Source: Tiliqua scincoides (Eukaryota > Chordata > Lepidosauria > Squamata > Scincidae). From it: a DNA stretch of 64,000 bases. Under the pieces are notes generated by a model. The model was given only the letters and a program-made list of their open reading frames with translations, was not told where the DNA came from and ran no database searches. Of this stretch, positions 35,601-49,641 are shown in pieces. Positions within the stretch are counted from its first letter, which is position 1. Every line of letters starts with the position of its first letter. The position numbers and the translations under genes were made by a program. Location: assembly GCF_035046505.1 (NCBI RefSeq), contig NC_089823.1:5723267-5787266 (forward strand), read 5' to 3'.

Positions 35601-38600
35601 CAGCTACCCTCTCCTTTTTTTTCTCTGTCTCTCTGCCAGAGCGTGACAGGAGGGAAGCACAGCAGAGCCGGGGAGTAAGGCAGCCCCGTGCGAGATTGCC
35701 GTCTTGGCTTTTCCTGATGCATTAGAAACAAAAATGCTCTGCTTAACAAGGATTTGGGTGGGAGAGGAGGGGGTGGGGAGGTCAACAGATTGAGCATTTG
35801 CTGGAGCAACCACATGTTTAATTGAAATCTGGGCGCTGGGATTAGCTGTTAGAAAGACAGATGGAAAGCTAAATGCAGAGCCTTCGCCCCAAGCTAATTG
35901 CTCCATGTGTGGGATTACTGCATGCATCAGGTTAACACAAATGCAGAGCTCTGACTGGAAAGCCTCTGGAGTCCTCTAGAAGCTCAGCAGGAGCCCAGGC
36001 TGGATGGGAAGTGCATCAGCCAAGTCACTGCCCAAGAACTTCCACACCACAGGCTTCCAGTGCCACATACACTGCAAGTTGCAGGGGTCAGACCCAGATG
36101 CCCCACACCATGGGCAGTGTGTGCACTGAGAACTGGACCCACATGAACTAGCGCTGAGCCAAAACTGGGAGAGGGGAACCTGAAAGTGCACTCAAGTGTT
36201 TATGGGGAAAGAAGGACTGTGAGGCCCAGGCGCCTTGGGCAGCTTAGTCTCTTGCATTCCATTCAGAGGTGGGCACTGAAACTGCTTCATTTGCCCTTGG
36301 GGACTCCCAAGATATACGAAAGCATAAACCTTTGCAGCTTAAGAGAAACACACGCTTTCAGCGTGACCCAACTCACCCCCAAATGGCACCCGGAGTTGCC
36401 AGGATGTCAAAGGCACAGAGATAAGAAAACACAAGAGCAACTTATCTCATTGTCAGAAAGTGTGAAACTACTTTGGGGTAACTCAGAAAGCGAGTTCTGT
36501 TCACTCAAAGACCTGAACGGCAAATGCTCTGGCTGTGCTTGCAGCTCCTGCTGTGCTGTTTGGTCTCTCGCTGTGGCTAGGAGAAACAAGTCACAACCAG
36601 TCAAGAAGCTGCCTACACCATTAGCCCATTTATAGTCCTGCACCACTGGCTGGATTCAGCAGCCCAGCCCACCCCAGCACTGTCCAGCGTCTACCTACAA
36701 AATTGACGTGGAACTCACAGCCTGCTGCGGGACGCCCGATCTGAGGACTGTTTCTAGGGTGATGTTGATGAAAGTGCTGTAATAGGGATGGTCCAATGGG
36801 AGGTCCTGGAGGTTCAAGAGGACGGTAGCATTGCCCTTGATGGTCTCCAGCATGTCAGCCAGTGAGCAGACAGACTGATTTGCAGCTTTGATCAGGTCAG
36901 AAGCAGAGAGGGAACTGGCTGTCCAGAAAGGATCATGCTGGGAAGAGGGGGGAAAAAGAAGGCATCAGTGCTTCCACTTATTGTGCAACAAATTCACATC
37001 ATTTTCAGTATGCTGTGATAGAGCTGCAACCCTTTGGCTGGTAAAGAGTTGTATGGAACCTTGGATGAGCAGGTACACAAAACAGCATACACCAGCAGAG
37101 TTCTTTGCATGCAGTGGTTATATTTCAGATATACAGGTTATCACAAGTAGAATAATCAGTAAATGTTCCTAGTCAGCACGATGAGCAGTCAGTCCATAAA
37201 CAACAAATCCAAATCAGCTTTCCAAGATACACAGTCAAAGTTCATTCCATGGTCAGTAACAACATGTAAATACTCACATCCAGCCTCCCACGTTACTGGC
37301 AGCAGTTCAGTTGTCTCCTACTACGCTCCTACTGCTGCACTGGTAGCTCAACAGACCAAACATTAAGTAGTTGGAGTGGCCAGTGTGAGGCAGTCACAGG
37401 TGTTTGCTGATCCTGCTGACTCCAGCAATCTGCACCTGTTCCTGAACCACCTTGTTGGCTGTGTTTCTGTCTTACCCAGAACATAGACCTGACATGCGGA
37501 ACCAACACCTCTCCAACACAAGCTTTCAAAACCTCCCTTCCACCCAGCCAGAAGCAAGCTGCTGAATTTGGGCTACAAAAATGGGGCGAACTATTATGCA
37601 GATAGGATGGACAGCAAGAGAGGCAAGCTATATTGGGCTTAGTGGATCACATGTTGTCTAATTGGGGAGTGGGCTGGGTTTGCCCCCAGGGCAAGCCAGC
37701 TATCAGCCACACATTCCCTCCAGATGGATTTGATCAAACTGCTGTCTCAGTCATGGCCCCTTACTGCAATTCATCAATGGACCTCACAGGACTCCAGCAA
37801 GGAGAAAAACAATCTTTTATTTTTTTTACATTTATGCCATTTTTTTCATTCCAAAGCTGCACAAGGAGAAAACTTACAAAATAGAATAAAGTCATTTCAT
37901 CAAAACCATAAGAAGGACGCAACACAGAAAAAAAGAGGTGGCCAGGTATGTGAGAGAGTGGGTGGATGGGTAATGCAACACATGCTGGACAGAAGTCTTT
38001 ATATAGTGATGGAAAATCATCAAGGAAGGAGCATAACAAATCTCTTGAGGCAGAGAGTCACACCTGTTACCACCAAACAGACCCCTCCTCTCATTCCTAC
38101 AAGTCTATAACCAGGGGTTGCAGAAACGCAGAATCCAAACTCCTCCTGGTAAGCTGCTGCAGGGGACAGCAGCATTGGCCTAACCCTGCCATCTGTTTCT
38201 GAATGAACATTTACAAGGGCATGTGGTGGCTGGATTTGGGGTCACACATCACATGTCGCTCCAAGACAAACTCCAGTTTGACTGCCCTTCACAAGTTTCA
38301 CAGAATGGTCAAAAGGCTTCTTATCTGGCACAACAGACGGACTGGAGAGATTCATTAATTCCAAGAGTCCTTCTCTGATGGAACTGCCTGGTGGTATCTC
38401 TGACATTCAGCTGTTGCCCAGTCTTATTAGCAAAGGAGTGGAATTGAGAGTAAGTCAGGCATAGGACGGCTTTCCTGTCTTAGCCGAGGCTTTTGGCCCT
38501 TTTTGATTAAAAAAATCTTCAGGGGAAGCTCACATTAGCCATACCACGAACAGATCTTTGCTCAACCACACAGATGGTAATATTTGAAAGAATTCTCTTG

Positions 38601-41600
38601 CTAGATATTGGCAGTCACTGCAACACAGCAGGCTTGGACAACAGAGGAACAGGGTACTGCTGGACTACAGAATTCAAGGTTTGGGGGAGTCGCTGCCTTT
38701 TGAAGAGACAGGTCAGTCTTCTTCCATCTCAAAAGCTCACAGCAGGCAACAACTTCAGGAGGCACATCGTGTGCTAATAAGCTCTGAATGGCTCAGAAGC
38801 AGAATCTCTCAAAGGCTGTCTACACATACAACAGCCTGCCTGCTCTCCACAACCACCAGAGGAAGGCTCTCTGGATAACCCATTGCCACCTGAGAGTCTG
38901 GCCGGTGGGAATGCTCAATATCACTTTCCCTATTGCTGCATATAGAATTTGGACTTGATACCCCGAGATGCCCAACATCACCTCAGATATCCCTTTACAC
39001 ACCTTGAGGAACCATTCGCCAGCATTCAGTCTCTCCAGGTCTGTCCAATTGAACATGGAACAATGTTCATAGGCCAGCTCTGGGAAAAGCTGCTCCACGT
39101 TGGTCGTCCTCCGTAGTGTCTTGTCATGCATGAGAAAAGGCACTCCGTCATAACTGAGAACAGAAAGGGCAAGGATCTTCCTTGAGTTTTCAAGACAGCA
39201 CATAGGAAAGTACAGGTCCTCTTTGTTAAAGCACAAGCATGCACACACATGAGTAATAGGTGCATGGGCTGAATTATTACCTAACCCATGAAAGTTCTGA
39301 CCAGCTGCGACTGGAGAGCCAGCAATGGACAGAACAGATTGGGCCACTTTCATACCCTGGTTTCTCCAGGTGACGCTTCAATTTGCTGTATGTGGGGCTG
39401 CTCTTGAAAAGCAGGCAGAAGCTACCAAAATGTGACAGTTAACGTTTTATTTTCCTGTTCTTTAACTTGTAAAATTAACTGTTCCTGTTCTTTAACTTTG
39501 AACTAAAGAACTTTCCTGTTCTCTAACTGTTCCTGTTCTTTATTTTCCTGTTCTTTAACTTTGTAAACTTGATTTTTTTTAAATTAAAAAAGTTTAAAAA
39601 TAGATATTTCCCCCCCAAAAAAGTTATAGTGTTGCATTGCATTCATTTTAGAGCTACACTGCATTTCTGCAAGCGATGATTAGGTGCCCATCAGGTGCAG
39701 TTCTTTACTCTGAACTGCAATTGAACTAAGGAGTACAAGCTGATGCACTTGAACGGAACCCAAATTCTTTGTGGTTCGACTCCCTGCTTGCCTGGCTGCC
39801 TCTCTTGCACATTTTAAAGGGCTGGTTCGGGCAGCTGTTCCTTTCCATCAAGCCACTGAGAGAGTCAGTGCAGATCTGACCTCTGATGTTTATTTTTCAA
39901 GCCTCCTGTTTATTGTTCTGCTGACCTGGTGTGCCATTTCTGTGCTGTCCTTTTTCTGGGGATTTTCAGATTTTTAAGCTGTTTATCCGTGAGCTCCCTC
40001 AAGGATAACATTTGGCAGAAAGGGGGCATGTACACATTTATATCAATAACTATGGAATAATGGAACTGCCCTTCTATGGAGTCCAGACCACTGGTCCTTT
40101 CAGCCCAGCACCAACTCCTCAGCTTCGACCGGCAGTGATTCCCCAGGGTCTCAGGTAAGAATCAGGTGATCAAGACCGTTTTCTGCAGGGGTACAGATCT
40201 TTGGACCTGCTACGTGCAGAACATGCCCTCTAAATTGGAGGTGGGCAGATATCAGGATGGATTACTTTATTTTTTGCTGGACTCTGGGTCCACCAACTCA
40301 TGTCAGGCACAAAACAAAGATGGGGGAGGGGTTACGGAGGTGAAACCAGTTGCCTGCTGCACTATATGAGCCAGAAACACTGGGAGAACTTCTATAGGTA
40401 CAAATCTACATCTGAATTATTCCAATTCAGGGATTGCAACACAAAATTCTAAAGCTGGCCAGCAAAGCTGCACAAAGACAACCAATTAATACTCTGATTC
40501 ACATGCAAGGAACACCAAGGTTCAGAGAGAAGCAACTAGCATACAGCCAGGCACGGAAGATGCTTTTGGGAGTTAGAGACCCTTGCTGATCTAGTGCAGA
40601 GGTCTACCAGAAGATTCCAATCTGCCTGCTGCACATGCTAAGGTATGGGCCCAAATCTTACCCGCAGCACTTCAGCACAAAAGAAGCAAAATCACTCAGG
40701 GGCAGAATGGGTTGGGTTGTTGGAGTTTTGTTTTTCTGAGAGAGCAGGAATGACCAAGAACAACCAGGACCCACAACTCTAAAATCTAGATCAGCAATTT
40801 TCAACTGGTGTGCCACGGCACATTGGTGTACATCAGAAAGGTCTGCAGGTGTGCCATGGGTCTTTGGGGCACAGTGGTTGAAAATCCCTGAAAAACACTT
40901 CTGGATTCTGTGGCTCTGCTGGAGGAGGAAGAGGCAGATAATTTGTTACTACAGACAGATGCCCTAGAAACAGAACCCAGAAGAGTCTCCTGGAAGGTAC
41001 ATCGCAAGAAGTGAGGGGCATAGAGAAGACCATAGAGGTCAGTGTGCCGTGAGAAGAAAAACGTTGAGAATTGCTGATCTGGATCACTTCCCTGAGAACA
41101 CTTGAGAACTTTGTCATCCAAAACAGATTAGTGGAATTGATGTCAGATGAGAAATAGCTTGAAAGAAGCCATATATTGTTAGGTACATGGGACAGGGCCC
41201 TAGTCTGGGGGTCCAGGCTCTGGGGTTCCCTTTCCCAGAAGCCCAGCTTGGCCCCCTTCAGTGTCAACCTTTTGTAAACTGGCAAATATCCCTCTGATAG
41301 CGTGATAGCCAAACAATGGCTTTTCTTTTGCTTTTGCCCATTTTGGTTTTATTGTGGTTCCTGCTTTTTCATGTTCTTAATTTTATTTGTTTCATGTTAA
41401 TAAGATGCAGTTCAACCCTTCAGACCAGGAACATGAACAAGAGTTTGAAACTTGGAAGAGAAACTGTTGCAAACAGTCTATTGTCTTCACAATGAAGAGA
41501 GCAGCACTTGCCTTAACACCACATCCACCTGCACACCATAGACTTTCTGCTCCACTGCCTTCTGGAAGGACATCAGAGTGTTTTCAGGGGCCAGCTGGAG

Positions 41601-44600
41601 AAGAGACATGGAGAATAAATAAGAGTATTTATTCATAACGCAAGCTGCCAAACCAAGTAGACACGGTGCCAACAAACCAATCCCAACATCAGCTATTCAA
41701 ATTAAACCTCATCGGACTGTATGTATGTACCAATCAAACAACCAGTCAATAAGAACACCAGGCAAGATTCAGAAAAGCCTTATCTGCCCATTTGTGAAGA
41801 TCAAAGGTAAAACAGAATTCTTTGCACGGAGAGGAGGCAGCCCCTGCTCAGGGCTAGGGGACCTGTGGTGGGAGGGGGTTGTAGTAAAACATGAAATACA
41901 TTCTACAAGCCTGAAGTCTGCCCATGGCTGGACTAGACCTTAAACAGGGCTCTTCCCGCTCTCTGTGGCATTCAGGAAGAGCCTTTGCATGCAGAATGAG
42001 TTTGTGGGTTCTGCCCCGTGGAAAAGTTCTTTGCAAGGATATCCCTTCCCCCCAATACAAGATGCATTTCAAGAGCAAAACTTAAAATAAAGCAAAAATT
42101 ATACCTGGTTTAGAAAGGTCTTAATAAAAAAAGATAAGGGCTCAACAGAAGGTGTGCATATTTACTTGTGTCTTGTGCATAAACAGCAAACATGACTCTA
42201 AAAAAAAGTCAACCCAACAAGGAAGCCACTACTAAAAAAGATGACACAAAGCAGGAAGGGATTAGAAAGGCCTGGAGAGTTTGCTCGCCACAGGTTTTAA
42301 ACGAGTCCTTAAAACCTGGAAGGAAAGGATTTGCATTGGTTAAAAAGAGACCAAAACAATCCACTAAATTATGGGGAGGGGAGTTCCCGACTCTTTGTGG
42401 CCTGCTGTCAGTCTGATAGAGAAGCACCGGATGGTCACCGCAAGGCGCCTCCACCACACTGCTGGCTTCCGCTATGGAAACCATGTTCCTCAGAAAGGAA
42501 ACACACTAATATGCAGATGAAACGAATTGGAGATGAACCACAAGGGCTTTGCACAGGGAGGGGGAAAGTGTTAATAGCCCTTCTCATGTCTGCAAGTTAC
42601 AACCTAAGTGCTTCCAAGCACAAGGCAAACACAAGAACTTCAGCCCTTTGCTGCAGCAGACCAAAGCGCCATCTAGCGCAGGGTTCCATCAAAAGCCAGT
42701 GAGGATGACTCTGGGCAGCCCACAAGCAGAGCATGTAGGTGACTAAGAATAAAATATTGCCTCTGACATGTCCAATTAAGCATCACAGCCATGAATTTTT
42801 CTAACACTTAAAACAGTAAAAAGAACTGTCCATCCATGTGGCAAATGCAAAACTCCTCCCTGCAAATTTATAAACTAGCATGTGATTAAAAAGCTGAGAG
42901 TAGAAATCCTTTTCCTTGACAAGCTAGTTTTCTATGTGCAGGGAGGGTACGAAGAAACATTCAGTCATGCAACTCCCCAACTGACATCAGAAGCAACATA
43001 GTTCGGGAACAGTTTTAGCCCCTCGCCTCCCGCTAGCTGACCATACGATTCACTATGAACAAGCCACATACAACACCTGACCCCTTGGGGGTCGGACAAC
43101 ATAAAAACCGAATCAGGCTCAAACTGCCTTCATAGGCGCTAGATGTGTAAACAAATTATGCACTTTAGGAACGAATTCAAGGGAGCCACAGGGCAGAGCA
43201 TCCCACATGACCCTGAAGCCATCATTTCAGAGAAATGGCACTTAGAGGCGGCTGGGAGTTGGTTACTTGTTTGCTGACAGCAGCAGGAAAGTGCACTGCA
43301 GCATCAGGAGAAATCCCCTGTTATTGTAAATTGGTTACACTGATTGCGGACAAATTGCTTTAATGACCGAAATAAAGGAAGGAGATGCTGTATTGGGGAT
43401 ACGCTTGTTGGGAAAGGCACGCAATTAATTACTAGAAAGGAGGACTGAGAAAGCCAGTCATATGCTTTATTATAGGGTTTGTACTGGCATGTTAAAAATG
43501 TTTTATTGCTTTTTCTGTAACTGCATGTGTAATTTTTTTTTAATTGAAGTACAATAGACATAATAGTAAAAAAAATTAAAATGTCCGCACAAGCCAACCC
43601 CCCTCCCTGTCTTGTCTCAAGCATTTTTCTGCTAGGCCCATCTGTCGAGCCATCCTCTTCCTCCTTCAGTTCTTGACCTATTAAGGCCCTTTCATTTCAG
43701 TCTCCCCCAAAGCACCTTAGCCTCGCCTCACCTCACCTGAACTTCCACAGCCACCTGCTTCTCTCTACCTGCTTTGCCAGATCCTGCCCTCACTGCCACC
43801 TCCTTCTCCTACTGCCTAATGATTGTGTAGCCCGGCGCCAAGCTCAAAATGATGCCCCAAAAGTTACGTCATAACTGGAAGTGATGTCATGCCCAGGCTT
43901 TTAAAAAAAGTGGAAAATCTGCCTCCTCCCCCCAGGCTCCCCCCATAGTAACACCTTATTGCTTCCTTGCTGTACAACACCTAATTGGCTCTCAGAACAA
44001 TCAGTCTCATTGGTCAGCTTTGAACTAAGAAAATCCAGTTTTTGTCACACAATGCAGTTGTATTTTTATTTTCTAGTTACCGGGTTATAATTTTTGACGG
44101 AATAATTTAGACAGTTTGTTTCGTTGTATTCTGCATTAAATTCTGCAGCAAATGGTATATAACCTGATGGTATTATTTAAAAATACCAAGGCTTCCACAA
44201 TTTGGGCCACTAGCATCAAGCTCAGGTTCTTGCCCCCTAAAGTTTGTTGCCCAGTGCAGTTGCTACCTCCTGCACCCCCTTAGCTGCACCACTGTTTCCA
44301 AATGAGCTTGGAAAAGGAGTCTAGGGCCACCTTCTTGGCTTGACTTTCACTTTCTACACAAGCCACTTGGCCTCACAATTCTACCTGGTATGAAAGTATC
44401 TGGAGCTCCAAGGCGGAGTCTTGTTATCCTCCCCACACATTTCTTCATCTGCTTTGTGTTTTCTTTCATGAGGGAAAAAACAATCTCCCTCTTTCTCAAC
44501 GGAAGAAATATCTTTAGAGTTTTAATGAGGCTGTCGACTCCTTTTCTCGCATCGCGCCAGCTGATAAAACTAGTTCCTCTCGTGGAGCATATGTTCCCAT

Positions 44601-47600
44601 TAAGCCAAAGATCAACAAGTATTAGTATGAGAATTAGCCACTCTTAGCTGAATGCCTTTGGCAGAAAGCATTAGGATAATTGAAGCTGGAAAGTAAATAC
44701 ACTTGGCGAGGAGACAAGTCGAGAGCAGCACCAGAACATTTCAGAATGAAGCATTTTTTTAAAAGCAGGCAAGCAAGAAAGGGGGTGAGATGCAGTAGAG
44801 AAACATGCTCTTCCACAACAACATTCAGGCTGACAGCAAGCGCATGGGTGAGCAATTCTGTGGCGACAGCAGAAAACCAAGATCGAGGTGAAGTCAGTGA
44901 ACTGTGTTTGGGGACCTGTAATTCTTTACTTAGGAAAAAGCCAAACACCTCCCCCCTTGCCCCATTCCACTGGTAAAGAAAAAGCTCTTGCAGTACTTAC
45001 TTAAGGGCCACTGTAACATCAGTCAGCAGCCAAAGCTATCCCCTGGCTCTCTCCCTACGTGCAACAGAAAAATTCCAAGCTTTGGCAAGGAAAAGTTACA
45101 GTGGCAACATCTGAAGTTTGAGAGACAGCTTCAGGTCTCACAGATGTCCAACCAGGAGGAAAGGCTGACAAGGCCAGAGAAGATGGGTACTTAGGGGGTG
45201 GAAGGCAAGGCCATGGTGCTCAAGAACCAGAAAAAGGAATTGAGCTGATCCACCCACTCTGCATTTCCACGGTTCTGAGGAGCAGCTTGCCAAACACATA
45301 TGGACTAAAGTGAAGTTTTCTTTAAGTTCATCAACTATAAATTAATCAAGTCAGTAGGGCTGAGACGAAAAACTATTATTCTTAAAGTTATTTTAGTTCT
45401 GGTATGTTGTGGCAATAAGATATGGAATATATATCAAATATTTAACAATTACTGGTACCTTTGGTTTAACCCATTTCTGCCCAGCCCACAGGTGTACACG
45501 TTTTATCCCCGTTGCGTATACGCAACGTTGGGCAGAAATGGCTTAATAAATTGCAAACTTACACTTACCCTACCAATATCTCAGGAATGCATTGTTGAAA
45601 TGTTGGTGGCCTTTAAAGAGAATCAATTAATTGCCAAATTTAAAAAGCAGATGGAAGTAATCAGCCCCTCCTCTGCTGCTTTGCATCTTGGAACTGGACT
45701 TCAAGACAGTGACTGTGACATCATGATCTCAGGCACATGACAGTGCTATCAAGGCTCAGAGAATTCAAGTCTGCAGTCTAGAGAAGGGGAAGGGAAAACA
45801 GAAAGAGCATTAAGATGCACACGTACCATTGGTGCTCCACGGTGGCCAATAATGGCAGGTTTGAGCCCGAGGTCCTTCTTCTCCATTAGGCAAGGGGAGT
45901 AGATTGTGAGGGGGGTGAGGTAAAGCACAATGACAACAGCAAAGTAGGCTGTGAGCAACATCATCTGGGAAGCTGAAGGCAGGAGTGCAAAAAAAGAGCT
46001 GGTGAAATGGCAGGCTCAAGACACAGGGCGCCCCCCGCAGAGGAGAAATGAGAGATGGAGCGTTTCCCTGGATATCCGGACCCTTCCTGTTTGTGCCATG
46101 CAATTAAGGGCAGAGCCTCCTGGCATCCCAAGATCAAAGAGCTCCCCCAGGAGACTCTTCCAGCTACTTCTTTCTTCCTCTCTTGCAAGAGCACTGCACA
46201 GACAACCCACTTTCGTGGTTTCCCCACAGGGGCCCCAAAGACCTGCTTCTCTGATGCCCCAACCGCCCCCATTTACTGGGGACAACATTTTTTTTCTCCT
46301 CTTTTTGCAGGATGGTGAAGGGAGGATGCCTTGGCAAAATGTTGCTAGTGCTAGGTTTGTCAGGGTTCAGCTTCCTTCCTGAGAAGAGGGGTTAAGCCCT
46401 TGTGCAGGGAGCTGCTGCATCTCTTCTCCAGAGTGTATTCACAAAAAGTGCACACAGATGAACACCCAGACATCCTCCACATACAGCCTGCCAACTTGCA
46501 TGCCATGGCTTCCAGGGACTGCTCTGTTCTCCTAGCCACCCTCCATTTTGTTTGTATACCACCTCCCTGCTCAAAGCAGCTCACCACCACTCACTGCCAT
46601 CTCAACATAACAGATACATCAGTAATGTCCATAAGGATGTCAACCAAACAGAGCTTTGACAACAAAGAACAGCATGTTTGGCTTCAGTCACTGAAAGAGG
46701 ACAAGGTGTTGTAGAGTCAATGCACGCAGCAGCTGGAGGAGGGTGAATGTGGTTCAGGCAATGATACTTGGTATAAGAATTAAATATATATCTACCATAA
46801 TTAATACACTTTTGTAAGTGGACTCCCAAGGCCACAGTGTTCCCTTTAAGATTCAGCACTGAGAAAAGGAGCCCCTCTGGGCTGCGCAGTGGTGCCTTCC
46901 CAGCGCTTGGTGACAACAGCATCTCCAACTTCTGGGTCAACCAAGCTCCGAACAGCACAGAGCTCAGTTGAGAGATACACAGTCACGCACCTTCGGGGGA
47001 ACAGTGCCAGGCAGCAAACCACAGGTTTTGTAATCCAATAGAAATCAATTAATGAAATCTATCAATCAAATAACTAATTAAAAAACAAACCAACAAAAGA
47101 TGGCAAGCAAAGCAAAAACCAGAAGCCCAGATGGAACAAAAAAAAGTAGTGGGTAGTGCCAGGGTCAGTTACGTCTCCTCCAGGAGGAAGTTCCAAAGTT
47201 GGGGAGCTGCCACTGAAAAGTCCCTGGCCTGTATCCCCACTAAGCAAGCCTCAAATAAAGAGGGGACACAGGGGGAAGGGTCTCTGAAGATGATCAGAGG
47301 GTGAGAGGAGGCCTGCTGCTGGAAGAGTGGTACAAGAGGACTGTTGGCAACCTTCAGTCTCGAAAGACTCTGGTATCGCGCTCCGAATGGTGGTTCTGGA
47401 ACAGCGTCTAGTGTGGCAGATCGGTACAAGAGGAACCTGCAACAAAATGATGCATCTCCCCACTTTTAATGCACAATTGGCTCAACAGACCAAGTCCCTC
47501 TTTCCCTGTGTATCCCCCTAGCATTCTGCTGTTGTTTTCTCCCAGTCATCTCCTTGGGGGCCCTGAGCACGCTCAGATCACACCAAACTTTTCTTCCATT

Positions 47601-49582
47601 CTGCATATCTACCGAGTTCGCTGCTGATGCAAAACTGCAGGCTCGGAATCATGGGAAGCGAGGAGTCGGAACGAACCTTGGAGGTCATCCAGTCCAATCC
47701 ACCACTCAGTACATGCAGCTCCTACAGCATCCCTAACGTTAACCCTTTGGTCCTTGTGCTGGCCTTTGAAGCCACAAAGAGTAAACCCTTCTGCTGCCTG
47801 ATTTCTTGGGGTGGTTATCATATATCTTCCCTTTGTCTTCTTCTCACCAAGCTAAACAAACCTCAAGCTCTTTCAACTGTTCCTCACAGGACTTGGTTTC
47901 CAGATCCCTTGTCTGCGGGTGGCCCTGCTTCAAGTACAATTACAGCAATCAGGCATCCGAGTGTGCTGTTAATAACTACATAAGAGTGGCCTTATTATGA
48001 CCTATAAAATGCTGGGGGGGGGAGTGCCTTCTTCCCTTTCTCCCTGGTCATCAGCCAGCAACACCACCACCCTCACTTTCCTTCCTCATTTAACAAAATG
48101 AGAATCCTTTCGACTGTCAGGCATGAGCTAAGCTCTGCAATCCACCCCGCTGCTGTTGAGTTCCAGGACTGCATGCTTATTACGTGCCATATTTTACGTG
48201 CCATTTATAAACAAACAAGTATTCAAAGAGGTTTACGTAGCAAGAGGAATGCTAAGCTGGTCTGTTATCCCTAAGGGACTTGCTATTTTCTTTTTTTAAA
48301 AACAGAGTGATGGGCCAACAACCATGGGGAGGTAAGCTATGCTGGCACGAAGGAGGACGGTTACTCTGCTTCTACAAAACAGGACAGCCACCATTCCAAA
48401 AAGCAGGGCGACAAGTGTCTTTGGGAAAACAAAGTGCCAGGTATTTTGTCTATTCCATGCCACTGTACAGTGGGAGCAGGGAGTTTATCAGGAACAGAAC
48501 CCCACTTTCTCAGCTTGTTTTTTTAATGCCAGCGTCTTGCAGCACTTAAAGACTAACCGATTGGTCTCAGCTTAAGCTTCCAGGAACTGTAGACCATCAG
48601 ATTAAAGTCCTTGTGGCTGTAGAGTGCAAAGGTGGGCAAGGTCTGGTCTGGTCTGGTCACGTGGCAGGACTGCAGGGGAGGGGTTGCAGGCTTGGTCCCT
48701 CCCTGCCCTTTCTGACCCAGGGCCAGTCTGGACAACACTGCACTTCCTGAGCCAACTCCCACCATGCCGTCCTCCACCAAGCACAACTTTTCTTTTTTTG
48801 TAATTATGTGGTAGAATAAGATGTCCAAACACACATTCACACAAAAGCGGGGAGGGGGGGCAGCTCAGACAACATTTTCAAACCAGTCCTGGTCTGAAGT
48901 CTCCTCACTCTTCCTTTCTCGTGGTGCAATATCACACTGTGTTAAGGTGAACCAGGGAAAGCAAAGCAGCTTCAACCCCTCGTGAAGTCCTCTCAGTGGT
49001 AAGAGAGAAACTTGCCTCTTCCATCAGACATTTTGAGCTGGGGGCTTTTAGGGACTCTGTTGAGTGTGTATGTTATTTTTAATCTGTTTTACTGCACTGT
49101 ACTTCCAATGCTGCATCTTGCTTTGGATCCCCTTAGTGAGAAGGGGCTTAAGTATTTTGCAAATAAATAAAGGAACAAGCAAGCCAGGACTCACTTGCTT
49201 TTTCTGCTCTTGCAAACTGCCCAGATATCAACCAAGACAGAGCCGTGACAGCCACCAGGGCTCCTATATGCAGAAAAGGAGCAGTTGCCTAAGAGAAAGA
49301 AAGAGAAGGGTGGAAAACTGTTAGGAAGAAAATGTATTTCGATATATATATTTCTATGCATGTGTCAGAAATAAATAAGGAATAGTTTTAGCTGGATGGG
49401 ATAGCCTTGATGATCAGTAGCAGCAATCACACCTAAACACACATGTCACAGGACAGACATTAATAAAATCAGTACAGGCTGCTAAAAGTCAAATGTATCC
49501 AGACATGGAAGAAGTTGCCCATTTGTGTCTATGCATGATTTCCTGCACTGGCTTTGCCTTCCTTCTTCAGGAGCTTCTGCTA

Positions 49583-49641
<59 letters not shown>

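Noticed and set aside
41508-41594. GDPD5 exon 8 extended four bases to a GT donor
   Set aside because: The frame would shift and stop at the start of exon 9.
45827-45964. GDPD5 exon 7 starting at the CTTCCCAG acceptor
   Set aside because: It would be out of frame with exon 6; the CTTCAG acceptor eight bases upstream restores frame and the conserved TSQ residues.
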